From Palsa-147 sp036513895 (GTDB lineage: Bacteria; Acidobacteriota; Terriglobia; Acidiferrales; UBA7541), in assembly GCA_036513895.1 (NCBI GenBank), contig DATBYF010000096.1, forward strand, positions 19,544-83,543: a DNA stretch of 64,000 bases, in the 5' to 3' direction. Made by a program: the position numbers and the translations under genes. Each line of letters begins with the position of its first letter. The first letter of the stretch is position 1. The notes below the pieces were generated by a model, which did not search any database, was not told where the DNA came from, and was given only the letters and a program-made list of their open reading frames with translations. Below are positions 1-8,435 of the stretch, in pieces.

Positions 1-129
1 CACGCCGTCAATAACCGTCTTCACGCGGCGGAGATTCGGATTCCACCGACGCCGTGTGACATTGTTTGCGTGGCTGATCGTGTTGCCAAAACTGGGCTTC
101 TTGCCGCAAATTTCACATGCCATTGCCAT
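1..129 (-). CDS. rpmB: 50S ribosomal protein bL28 (5' part, runs off the window)
   Basis: Structural protein of the large ribosomal subunit. Reading the minus strand from the ATG at 129 gives 43 residues beginning MAMACEICGKKP, followed by the typical SHANN and TRRRWNPNLRRV segments of bL28. The two CxxC-like cysteines C5 and C8 fit the zinc-type variant, although only the first pair is inside the window. A GGAG ribosome-binding site lies about 7 bases before the ATG; a second in-frame ATG at 123 is an alternative start. The 3' end is outside the window, so length and downstream neighbours cannot be judged. Confidence 0.93.
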   Translation of the reverse strand, partial: MAMACEICGKKPSFGNTISHANNVTRRRWNPNLRRVKTVIDGV

Positions 130-403
130 AGACGCTCCAACTCTAAAGTTTCGAAAACGGACAAATTTTAATGCTAGCAGAGAACTCGTTCATCGGAAAG
201 GGATTTACGGCGCTGTTCGTGGGACGAGGCTGAGTTTAGTGCTTTAATTGGCCTAGTCGTGGATAACCGCCTCAATCGGCGGGCATACTGAACTAATACA
301 TCCGAAACGCTATGCGAGAGTCGCTTCCGCCATAAGAGAGTAAGTTCCTAGCAATGGCGGCCGATTGAACCCAAAGGCGCCATGCTAATCATCTAATTCA
401 AGC
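130..403. other. intergenic region, no gene seen
   Basis: This stretch separates the start of rpmB (minus) from the AI-2E family gene (plus). It must hold the rpmB promoter, but I see no convincing -35/-10 pair, RNA gene or repeat. The plus-strand frame of the next gene is open from a stop at 386. Confidence 0.5.
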
Positions 404-511
404 ATCGACAGGGATAGAATTAGAAATCACTCCGAATCACAACTGGGTAACTATCTGACGCGACGCGCTGCAGATCAGGGTAACACACGCCTTCTAGGCG
501 TTTTTGCTACG

Positions 512-2284
512 GTGGTGGTTATCGCTACGCTTTATTTTGGGCGTATCGTTTTCATTCCGTTGGCCTTAGCTTTGCTTTTCTCGCTGATTTTGGCACCGGT
601 CGTGTCTTTCCTCGAACGACTTAGACTGCCTCGCGTGCTGGCGATATCCGTCGTCATGCTCGCTCTTGTCAGCTTAATGGGGTTTGTGACCTGGGAAACG
701 TCTCAACAATTCTCCAGGTTGAGCGATCAACTGCCCGACTATGAAAAAGCGCTCGAAGAGAAGATCGACTCAGTAAAAACCTCGGGACCGCAAGGGTTCC
801 ATAAGGCTTCAGATGCTTTAAAGGAACTCGAGAAGGAAATTTCAGCTACCCCCGATCAGCGTGGCACAACTGAGACGAAAAGATCTCCTGCTCTGGGTTC
901 CACTCCAGCCCGACCGCTGTCCGTCGAAGTTGTGCCTCCTGCCAATCCGCTTGAATCTTTCGTCACCTTGCTTGGCCCATTGGCGACCGCTGGAATCGTC
1001 CTGGTATTCACCATTTTTATTCTCGTGGGCCGCGAAGATCTTCGCAATCGTTTGATACGTCTCGCGGGAGACGGCCGGCTGAATCTTATGACACAAGCGC
1101 TGGATGAGGCGGCACAGCGAATCAATCGTTATTTGTTCTTACAATTCGTTGTGAATTCACTCTACGGTGTTGTAATTGCCGGGGCATTGCACCTTGTCGG
1201 TATTCCGAATGCCGCGCTATGGGGAGTGAGCGCCGCCGTCCTTCGATTCTTACCATATGTCGGAGCGCCGCTCGCAGCCTTGATGCCCATCGCGTTGTCA
1301 TTGGCGGTGTTCCCTGGCTGGACTCATGCACTTGTGACTGCTGGAATTTTCCTGGTATTGGAGATCACGGTGGCGAATCTCGTCGAGCCTCTTCTTTATG
1401 GCGCACATGTGGGTCTCTCTCCGCTGGCCATACTTGTGGCGGCTGTGTTTTGGACGTTAATTTGGGGTTTCCCAGGACTTCTATTGTCCACGCCACTGAC
1501 GGTCTGCCTTGTGGTGATGGGGCGTTACGTCCCCAGCTTGAGCTTTCTGAATGTTCTTTTGGGAGACGAACCTGTTCTGGAACCGCACGCGCACTATTAT
1601 CAACGGCTATTGGCCGGTGATCAAAACGAAGCTAGGCAAGTATTGGAAGCCTACCTTAAAGACAAAACTTTGGAGGAACTCTACGGTTCGGTTGTGATTC
1701 CAGCGCTCGGTCTAGCGGAACATGACCGCCATCGCGGTGAATTGGACGAGGATACGCAGAATCTTGTGTATCAAGGCACTCGCGAAATCGTCGAGGAGTT
1801 GGGCGAGCCGCAATCCGCCGAGTTACAGCAAGAATTACACGAAATTTCGCCCGATCTCACCGGAGCGAAAAAAGGAGGACCAGAAGGAGTGGAAGTGCTT
1901 TGCATTCCGGCGAGAGATGCTGCGGATGATGTGGTGGCGTCGTTGCTTTGTCAGCTTCTAGAACGCCACGGAATCGCTGCGCAGAGCCTGCCCATAGCTG
2001 CCGCCGCCGAGATGTTGTCGCAAGTGACGATACTAAAGCCGAGAGTCGTATGTATTTCTGCGCTTCCGCCTTTTGCCGTAAAACACACCCGAGCGTTGTA
2101 TGCAAGATTGAGGTCCCAATCGCCGAATCTGCAGATCATTGTGTGTTTGTGGCAGTTCGAGGGAAATCCTAAAGAAATAGCAATTCGTCTGAGATTAGCT
2201 GAGGGCGACGGATTTTTCACGACTCTGCCTCAAGTGCTAGCGAATATTGATTCGCAAGCTCATGTGACTGCTCCGACAGTTTGA
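512..2284 (+). CDS. AI-2E family (PerM/YdiK-like) transporter with long cytoplasmic C-terminal extension
   Basis: Polytopic inner-membrane protein of the AI-2E transporter superfamily. Residues about 1-50 and 145-340 hold the hydrophobic segments, with the family's soluble loop between. Residues about 350-590 are a hydrophilic extension: a helical part and then an alternating alpha/beta part that resembles a B12-binding-like Rossmann fold but lacks a visible DxHxxG cobalamin motif. The GTG at 512 is the first usual start codon in the frame and would clip the N-terminal part of the first membrane segment. The frame is open back to 389 and the extra residues look like family sequence, so translation may begin at a rare codon (ATC 404 or ATT 419). 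Transported substrate unknown. Confidence 0.8.
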   Translation: MVVIATLYFGRIVFIPLALALLFSLILAPVVSFLERLRLPRVLAISVVMLALVSLMGFVTWETSQQFSRLSDQLPDYEKALEEKIDSVKTSGPQGFHKASDALKELEKEISATPDQRGTTETKRSPALGSTPARPLSVEVVPPANPLESFVTLLGPLATAGIVLVFTIFILVGREDLRNRLIRLAGDGRLNLMTQALDEAAQRINRYLFLQFVVNSLYGVVIAGALHLVGIPNAALWGVSAAVLRFLPYVGAPLAALMPIALSLAVFPGWTHALVTAGIFLVLEITVANLVEPLLYGAHVGLSPLAILVAAVFWTLIWGFPGLLLSTPLTVCLVVMGRYVPSLSFLNVLLGDEPVLEPHAHYYQRLLAGDQNEARQVLEAYLKDKTLEELYGSVVIPALGLAEHDRHRGELDEDTQNLVYQGTREIVEELGEPQSAELQQELHEISPDLTGAKKGGPEGVEVLCIPARDAADDVVASLLCQLLERHGIAAQSLPIAAAAEMLSQVTILKPRVVCISALPPFAVKHTRALYARLRSQSPNLQIIVCLWQFEGNPKEIAIRLRLAEGDGFFTTLPQVLANIDSQAHVTAPTV

Positions 2285-2556
2285 CATTACGGAGCCTGCA
2301 GAGGTCAGGCTCGATCACTTCGGGGGGCAATCTCATGCAATTGTGACGCGATACCTGATTACGCGAGCAGAAATCGCGGTAATCAACCTTCTACAGCTTT
2401 ACTTGATAGTTCCTACCTGCTTGTGCCGATGGCGCGCAGTTCCTAGAAAGCGTTAATTGAACATGGGCGCTCGTGCCCGTTGGAAGTTGCGCAGGTGCGG
2501 TCGGCCCCGTTTATATTCGACTTCTGAAATATATTCCCGACAAGGAAAACCTAATC

Positions 2557-4656
2557 ATGAAGCGTCAGAAAGCACGAAAAGCGAAAGCAACAGAACTCGA
2601 AATCAAGCAAATCAAGGTACCGGGCGGTGAAACGCATCAGCAGGCGGGACCGAGTGAACTTCCCATTACAACGAACCAAGGTCTGCCGATATCCGATAAC
2701 CAGAACTCGCTGCGCGCTGGGACTCGCGGGCCGACTGTTCTGGAAGATTTCATACTGCGTGAGAAAATCACACATTTCGATCACGAGCGGACGCCAGAAC
2801 GCATCGTCCATGCCCGGGGCGCTGGCGCGCACGGATATTTTCAGCCCTATCGCTCGATGAAGAAATTCACCAAGGCTGCGTTTCTGTCAGATCCGGCGGT
2901 TAAGACTCCGGTCTTTGTCAGGTTTTCCACGGTGGCCGGAGAGCGCGGTTCAACCGACCTAGCGCGCGACGTCAGAGGTTTTGCAGTCAAGTTTTATACG
3001 TCCGAAGGCAATTTTGATTTGGTTGGAAATAACATTCCGGTATTTTTTATTCAAGACGCGATGAAGTTTCCCGATTTGATTCACTCGGTGAAGATAGAGC
3101 CGGATCGAGGATTTCCTCAGGCGGCCTCGGCGCACGACACGTTCTGGGATTTCATTTCGTTGATGCCCGAATCCATGCACATGATCATGTGGGTGATGTC
3201 CGACCGGGCCATACCGCGATCCTTCAGAATGATGGAGGGATTCGGCATTCACACTTTCCGCCTGGTCAACGAGGCCGGGAAGACCCAATTTGTGAAATTC
3301 CACTGGCGGCCAAAATTGGGGACGAGTTCTGTGTTGTGGGACGAAGCCGTAAAGATCAGCGGTGCTGATGCGGATTTTCACCGGCGCGATTTGTGGGAGG
3401 CGATTGAAAGCGGAGATTTTCCAGAGTACGAACTCGGGTTCCAGATTTTCGACGAAGAATTTGCCGATCGTTTTGAATTTGATGTTCTTGACGCGACGAA
3501 AATTATTCCTGAGGAGATTGTCCCGCTACAGATGGTCGGCAAGATGGTACTCGATCGGAATCCGGACAATTTCTTCGCCGAGACAGAGCAAGTTGCATTC
3601 TGCCCGAGCCATCTGGTTCCTGGACTCGATTTCTCAGAAGACCCGTTGCTGCAGGGCAGACTCTTTTCTTATCTCGACACGCAATTAAGCCGGTTGGGCG
3701 GGCCAAATTTTCATCAACTTCCAGTGAATGCCCCGAAGTGTCCTTTCCATAATCTGCAACGCGATGGAATTCACCAAATGAGCCTGCAGAAAGGCCGAGT
3801 CGCCTATGAGCCGAATTCTCTTTCGCCCGATGCTCCGCGGGAATCGGTGGTCCGCGGCTTTACATCGTCCGCGAGGCAAGTCGAGGGCATCACTGCTCGT
3901 GTGCGTTCCGAATCATTTTCCGACCACTATTCGCAAGCTCGATTGTTTTATCGGTCCATCACGGCGCCAGAGCAAAAACATCTCGCGAATGCTCTGACGT
4001 TTGAACTCGGAAAAGTGGAAATTGAAGCGATTCGGCTCAGAATGTTGGGCCATCTGCAATTGATTGACAAGAATTTGGCGGACGCGGTGATCGGCGCGCT
4101 GGGCGCTGAAGGAAAAGCCGACAAAATCACGCCGGCCAAAGCTCCGGTGGACCTTAAACCGAGCCCTGCGTTGCGGCTGGTTGGAAAATACAAGCCGACA
4201 TTAGCTGGTCGGAAGATTGGGATATTACTTGGTGCCGGATTCGACGCCAATATCAGAAAGCAGCTCGTGTCGCAAATCGAAGCTGAAGGCGCGAAGGCGG
4301 CGAATGTCACGTCCAAGATTCAAGGCGAACTTGATTCGAGCGGCCAGTTGACGCCTGGAGATATGGCATTGCGAGCCTCACCATCGGTTTTATTCGACGC
4401 AGTCGTCATATTGGCGGGACCCGACGGCGACAAGAAACTGGCGAGCGATCCCAACGCGCTTAGCTTTTTGATGGACGCCAAGCGTCATTGTAAGGCCGTT
4501 GGATTTGCGGGTATCCCGTTATTGGCAAAGATGGCTGGAGTGACGGAAAAAGCGGAACAGGCGGGCATCGTAGACTTAACCAGCAAAGGCGGCGTCGCAG
4601 AATTTATCGCCTCGGCCCGAACGGGACGATTCTGGGAAAGAGAGGTGGAGAAATAG
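2557..4656 (+). CDS. katE: large-subunit catalase (HPII type)
   Basis: Haem catalase that dismutates hydrogen peroxide, 699 residues, the size of the large-subunit clade. The catalytic His is H85 in RIVHARG, the VAGERGSTD core follows, and the proximal haem Tyr lies in RLFSYLDTQ. Residues about 555-699 form the extra C-terminal DJ-1/PfpI-like domain of HPII enzymes. The ATG at 2557 is chosen because AAGGAAA lies 8-9 bases upstream; the frame extends back to a GTG at 2473 without a comparable site. It lies close to katG and oxyR, so peroxide-responsive control is plausible, but no OxyR-like site was seen upstream. Confidence 0.95.
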   Translation: MKRQKARKAKATELEIKQIKVPGGETHQQAGPSELPITTNQGLPISDNQNSLRAGTRGPTVLEDFILREKITHFDHERTPERIVHARGAGAHGYFQPYRSMKKFTKAAFLSDPAVKTPVFVRFSTVAGERGSTDLARDVRGFAVKFYTSEGNFDLVGNNIPVFFIQDAMKFPDLIHSVKIEPDRGFPQAASAHDTFWDFISLMPESMHMIMWVMSDRAIPRSFRMMEGFGIHTFRLVNEAGKTQFVKFHWRPKLGTSSVLWDEAVKISGADADFHRRDLWEAIESGDFPEYELGFQIFDEEFADRFEFDVLDATKIIPEEIVPLQMVGKMVLDRNPDNFFAETEQVAFCPSHLVPGLDFSEDPLLQGRLFSYLDTQLSRLGGPNFHQLPVNAPKCPFHNLQRDGIHQMSLQKGRVAYEPNSLSPDAPRESVVRGFTSSARQVEGITARVRSESFSDHYSQARLFYRSITAPEQKHLANALTFELGKVEIEAIRLRMLGHLQLIDKNLADAVIGALGAEGKADKITPAKAPVDLKPSPALRLVGKYKPTLAGRKIGILLGAGFDANIRKQLVSQIEAEGAKAANVTSKIQGELDSSGQLTPGDMALRASPSVLFDAVVILAGPDGDKKLASDPNALSFLMDAKRHCKAVGFAGIPLLAKMAGVTEKAEQAGIVDLTSKGGVAEFIASARTGRFWEREVEK

Positions 4657-4911
4657 CATTATCAGCCGATAAGAACGAACATGGATTGCTCGCGGGATAA
4701 CGGGAATCCGTTGATCTAGCCGCCGCTCGCCCGCCCGCCAGCATTATCAACCTTGATTTCTGGTTTTCGCGATTGCCGATCTCCGTTCGTGCGGCTTTCG
4801 GAAAAATGCGCAATTGTTCGTTTCGCTAGTCCCCGAGGCAGCTCTCCTAATGTTTTTCGCGCTGCTCTTTCCTGCTTTGCACTCGTACGCTGCCTCGCAT
4901 TCTTTCGGAGT
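4657..4911. other. intergenic region, no gene seen
   Basis: Between katE and the tRNA promoter. Several small open frames occur on both strands but none has a recognisable protein, a good ribosome-binding site or fitting codon use. I see no clear terminator for katE. Confidence 0.5.
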
Positions 4912-4939
4912 TTGCGTACGCCTACGAATGCTCTAAAAT
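4912..4939 (+). promoter_or_regulatory. probable sigma-70 promoter of tRNA-Ala
   Basis: TTGCGT at 4912-4917 and TAAAAT at 4934-4939 are separated by 16 bases. A transcript starting about 7 bases downstream would begin roughly a dozen bases before the mature tRNA 5' end. Based on sequence match only. Confidence 0.5.
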
Positions 4940-4958
4940 CAGTATTAGTTTTCACTGT

Positions 4959-5034
4959 GGGCGTGTAGCTCAGCTGGGAGAGCACCTGCTTTGCAAGCAG
5001 GGGGTCGCCGGTTCGATCCCGGCCACGTCCACCA
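4959..5034 (+). tRNA. tRNA-Ala (anticodon TGC)
   Basis: A 76-base cloverleaf. The acceptor arm GGGCGTG pairs with CACGTCC with one G-U pair, the D arm reads AGCTC...GAGC, the anticodon stem CCTGC/GCAGG carries the loop TTTGCAA with anticodon TGC at 4992-4994, and the T arm contains GTTCGATCC. The terminal CCA (5032-5034) is encoded. It stands alone between katE and katG. Confidence 0.98.
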
Positions 5035-5135
5035 AATTTCTAATCGCAAACATTTGGAACCGTGATGCGCGTCGCTGGGCGCCGACGCGCACGAGTGCCA
5101 CCAAGAACGTGATACTTCTCGTCCGGGCAAATTTG

Positions 5136-7343
5136 CTAAGCAGCGGCGGCGGTTCGGGACGGAACTAGATCAAAGCGATCAAGGTTCATCACTTTGGTCC
5201 AGGCTGCGATGAAGTCCTGGACGAATTTCTTGTGCGCGTCCGAACTTCCGTAGACCTCCGATAGCGCCCGGAGCTGAGCGTTCGAACCGAAGATGAGATC
5301 GGCTCGCGTTGCCGTCCATCGGACTTCGCCCGTTTTGCGGTCGCGTCCCTCAAACGTATCGTTCGCATCCGAGGTCGCCTTCCACACCGTACGCATATCG
5401 AGCAGGTTGACGAAGAAGTCGTTGGTCAACGCCTCCGGCCTCTTGGTGAATACTCCGAACTTGGTTTGCCCAAAGTTGGTGTTCAGCGTACGCATGCCGC
5501 CAACGAGCACGGTCAGCTCAGGCGCGGTCAGCGTGAGCAGCTGCGCCTTGTCAAGCAATTCCACTTCTGCGGTGCCGTCAGCTCTTCCGCTGGAGTATGA
5601 GCGAAATCCGTCCGTGGCCGGTTCGAGCACCCCGAAAGATTCCACGTCTGTCTGCTCCTGCGAAGCGTCCATGCGGCCTGGATTGAAGGGAACGGTCACG
5701 GTGATACCCGCATTCTTAGCGGCCTGCTCAACGCCTGCGCAGCCCGCCAGGACGATCAAGTCCGCCAGTGAGATTTTCTTACCGCCGGTCTGCGAGGCGT
5801 TGAACTCACTCTGTATCTTTTCGAGCGCCTTTAGGACTTTCTGAAGCTGCTGGGGCTGATTGACCTTCCAGTCTTTTTGTGGAGCAAGCCGAATACGCGC
5901 GCCGTTTGCACCGCCTCGTTTGTCGGAGCCGCGGAAGGTGCACGCCGAGGCCCAAGCGGTGGTAACCAACTGCGAGACCGTCAGCCCAGAGGCAATAATT
6001 TTTGCTTTCAGGGCCGCGATATCCTGGTCATCGACCAATACGTGATTTACGGGTGGGACGGGGTCCTGCCAGAGAAGTTCTTCCTTGGGAACCTCAGGAC
6101 CAAGGTAACGCGCACGGGGACCCATGTCGCGATGCGTCAGCTTGAACCATGCGCGAGCAAAAGCGTCCGCAAACTCTTGCGGGTTCTCGTAGAAGCGTCT
6201 CGCGATCTTTTCGTAGATAGGATCGAACCGCAAAGAGAGATCGGTGGTTAGCATCGCGGGTGCGCGACGCTTTGAGGGATTGTGGGCGTCCGGTACCGTA
6301 TCTGCCCCTGAATTACCTATCGGCTTCCACTGGTGTGCGCCGCCCGGACTCTTCGTCAGTTCCCATTCGTACTTGAACAGGTGCTCGAAAAAGTCGTTAC
6401 TCCATTTTGTCGGCGTGCTAGTCCACGTGACTTCAAGGCCGCTGGTGATAGCGTCGCCTGCGATGCCGGTCGAGTAGGCGCTTGTCCAGCCAAGGCCCTG
6501 TTCTTCAATCGCGGTGCCTTCCGGTTCTTTGCCTAGGTGGGTGCCGGGCCCGGCTCCGTGGGTCTTGCCGAAAGTGTGACCGCCGGCAATCAAAGCGACG
6601 GTTTCTTCATCATTCATCGCCATCCGCGCGAAGGTCTCACGAATATCCTTGGCTGCCCTGACCGGATCGGGAACGCCTTCCGGGCCTTCGGGATTGACAT
6701 AAATGAGGCCCATGGTGGTGGCGCCGAATGGACGCGCGAGGTCGCGCTCACCCGAATAGCGTTTGTCCGTTCCCATCCAAGTGGTCTCATGCCCCCAGTT
6801 GACGTCAAAATCGGGTTCCCATACGTCGGCACGTCCGCCGGCGAAACCGAACGTTTTGAAGCCCATGGTTTCGAGGGCGACATTGCCGGCGAGGATCATC
6901 AGATCAGCCCAGGAAATCTTTTTGCCGTACTTCTGCTTAATCGGCCACAGCAGGCGCCGCGCTCGATCGAGGTTTACGTTGTCAGGCCAGCTGTTAAGCG
7001 GTGCGAAACGCTGCTGGCCTCTGCCCCCGCCGCCGCGACCGTCAAAGGTTCGGTAAGTGCCGGCGCTGTGCCACGCCATGCGAATGAATAGCGGACCGTA
7101 GTGGCCGAAGTCCGCAGGCCACCAGTCCTGCGAGTCGGTCATCAACGCCGCGAGATCCTTCTTCAAGGCGTCGTAGTTGAGGCTCTTGAATTCCTCTGCG
7201 TAGCTGAAGTTTTTCTCCATGGGTTCGGACAGCGATGAGTGCTGATGTAGCAGATTCAAGTTCAAGTGGTTCGGCCACCAATCGCGATTCGTCCTGCTGG
7301 GGCTGCCGCCATGAGGGAACGGGCACTTCGCTTCGACTGACAT
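5136..7343 (-). CDS. katG: catalase-peroxidase
   Basis: Bifunctional haem catalase and peroxidase, 735 residues, full length. The distal site RMAWHSAGTYR and proximal AGGHTFGKTHGA are intact, and the Tyr of the Met-Tyr-Trp adduct lies in YVNPEGPEG; the duplicated C-terminal haem-like domain is complete. An AAGGAG site lies just before the ATG at 7343. It is transcribed divergently from oxyR across a 137-base gap that contains an OxyR-like operator, so OxyR activation under peroxide stress is a well-supported inference. With katE it gives the organism two unrelated catalases in one locus. Confidence 0.97.
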   Translation of the reverse strand: MSVEAKCPFPHGGSPSRTNRDWWPNHLNLNLLHQHSSLSEPMEKNFSYAEEFKSLNYDALKKDLAALMTDSQDWWPADFGHYGPLFIRMAWHSAGTYRTFDGRGGGGRGQQRFAPLNSWPDNVNLDRARRLLWPIKQKYGKKISWADLMILAGNVALETMGFKTFGFAGGRADVWEPDFDVNWGHETTWMGTDKRYSGERDLARPFGATTMGLIYVNPEGPEGVPDPVRAAKDIRETFARMAMNDEETVALIAGGHTFGKTHGAGPGTHLGKEPEGTAIEEQGLGWTSAYSTGIAGDAITSGLEVTWTSTPTKWSNDFFEHLFKYEWELTKSPGGAHQWKPIGNSGADTVPDAHNPSKRRAPAMLTTDLSLRFDPIYEKIARRFYENPQEFADAFARAWFKLTHRDMGPRARYLGPEVPKEELLWQDPVPPVNHVLVDDQDIAALKAKIIASGLTVSQLVTTAWASACTFRGSDKRGGANGARIRLAPQKDWKVNQPQQLQKVLKALEKIQSEFNASQTGGKKISLADLIVLAGCAGVEQAAKNAGITVTVPFNPGRMDASQEQTDVESFGVLEPATDGFRSYSSGRADGTAEVELLDKAQLLTLTAPELTVLVGGMRTLNTNFGQTKFGVFTKRPEALTNDFFVNLLDMRTVWKATSDANDTFEGRDRKTGEVRWTATRADLIFGSNAQLRALSEVYGSSDAHKKFVQDFIAAWTKVMNLDRFDLVPSRTAAAA

Positions 7344-7445
7344 GGTTCTCTCCTTTCAATTCTTCGAAGCTACAAACGAGATCGTTGAAATCCGTGCATC
7401 GAACTTGACGAATTTAAAGTATCATCAGGAAGAGAGATAGTTCCA

Positions 7446-7482
7446 ATATATAAATCCCATCATAGGTATAGGCATACGCTAT
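7446..7482. promoter_or_regulatory. OxyR-type operator in the katG-oxyR intergenic region
   Basis: The known OxyR recognition pattern is four tetrads, ATAG-N7-CTAT-N7-ATAG-N7-CTAT. Here the four positions read ATAT (7446), CCAT (7457), ATAG (7468) and CTAT (7479) with exact 7-base spacers: 14 of 16 bases match and the right half is perfect. The last tetrad overlaps the ATG of oxyR at 7481, and the site lies about 100 bases upstream of the katG start. This placement suits activation of katG and self-repression of oxyR. Confidence 0.7.
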
Positions 7483-8398
7483 GGAACTTCACCAGCTGCG
7501 ATACGTTTGCGCCATCGCCGACACGAGAAACTTCAGCCGCGCCGCCGAGCGCTGTCAGGTTGCCCAGCCCTCGCTCTCGCAGCAGGTCCTGAAACTCGAG
7601 GAGGATCTAGGAGCAAAGCTCTTTGACCGCTTGGGGCGAAGCGTTCTCGTTACCGAAGCTGGACGGGCATTTATTCCTCGCGCCCGCGCGATTCTGGAGC
7701 AGATCGATGAGGCGCGTTCGAGCGTAGCCGCTAAGAACTCAGACCTTCGCGGCAGCATAGCCGTGGGTGTCATTCCAACTGTTGCGCCCTATCTGATGCC
7801 GACTTATACGGCGGCTTTCGCGAAGAAGTACCCCGATGCGAAACTGCGTATCGTCGAGGAAACGACATCGGTGCTCTTAGAAGGTCTGCGCGACCTTTCC
7901 ATCGATGTCGCGATTCTTGCTCTTCCACTACGCCACAAGGGCCTAGAGTTGCTACCAATCCGTACCGAGCCACTGTTCGCGGTGTTGAAGAGAGACCATC
8001 CACGGGCGTTCGCAAAATCGCTCGCCCTGAAAGATCTCCGCGGAGAATCGTTCGTCATGTTGCGCGACGGACATTGTTTCCGCGATCTCAGCATGGGGGC
8101 CTGTACGCACGCGCGCGTTACTCCGAAGATCGCCTTCGAAAGCGGCCAATTCAGCAGTCTATTGGGAATGGTTGCGGCCGGTGTCGGTGTCTCGCTCATT
8201 CCTGAAATGGCTATCGACCGCAGCGTGGGCTGCCGTTACGTGCGGCTCACTGACGCTCAGGCTACGCGCACCATCGTTGCCGCCGTGGTCCGGGGACGCA
8301 GTTTCAACCGGGTCCAACGTGCTTTTGTGTCTGAGCTTAAAAGCAGGACGGCGGAGCACCCCACCGGAAAGAGGGGCCCGTTGAATGGTTCGACGTAG
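7481..8398 (+). CDS. oxyR: OxyR hydrogen-peroxide sensor, LysR family
   Basis: Transcription activator of peroxide-defence genes, 305 residues. The N-terminal winged helix-turn-helix (residues 1-60, with the CQVAQPSLSQQV recognition region) is followed by the LysR effector domain. The redox cysteines sit in DGHCFRDLSMGAC at C199 and C208, the same numbering as the E. coli disulfide pair, which separates it from other LysR proteins. It is divergent from katG. There is no strong ribosome-binding site before the ATG, only AGG about 8 bases upstream, and the operator overlaps the start codon, pointing to autoregulation. Confidence 0.94.
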   Translation: MELHQLRYVCAIADTRNFSRAAERCQVAQPSLSQQVLKLEEDLGAKLFDRLGRSVLVTEAGRAFIPRARAILEQIDEARSSVAAKNSDLRGSIAVGVIPTVAPYLMPTYTAAFAKKYPDAKLRIVEETTSVLLEGLRDLSIDVAILALPLRHKGLELLPIRTEPLFAVLKRDHPRAFAKSLALKDLRGESFVMLRDGHCFRDLSMGACTHARVTPKIAFESGQFSSLLGMVAAGVGVSLIPEMAIDRSVGCRYVRLTDAQATRTIVAAVVRGRSFNRVQRAFVSELKSRTAEHPTGKRGPLNGST

Positions 8399-8435
8399 GT
8401 CTGACTCCACCCACTTTGTTGAGGCCCTCTGCCTC

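Noticed and set aside
56..247. 63-residue open frame on the plus strand at the left edge
   Set aside because: It is antisense to the clearly recognisable start of rpmB and resembles no protein.
4604..5130. Several small open frames around the tRNA-Ala gene
   Set aside because: No ribosome-binding sites or family likeness; some run through the tRNA itself.
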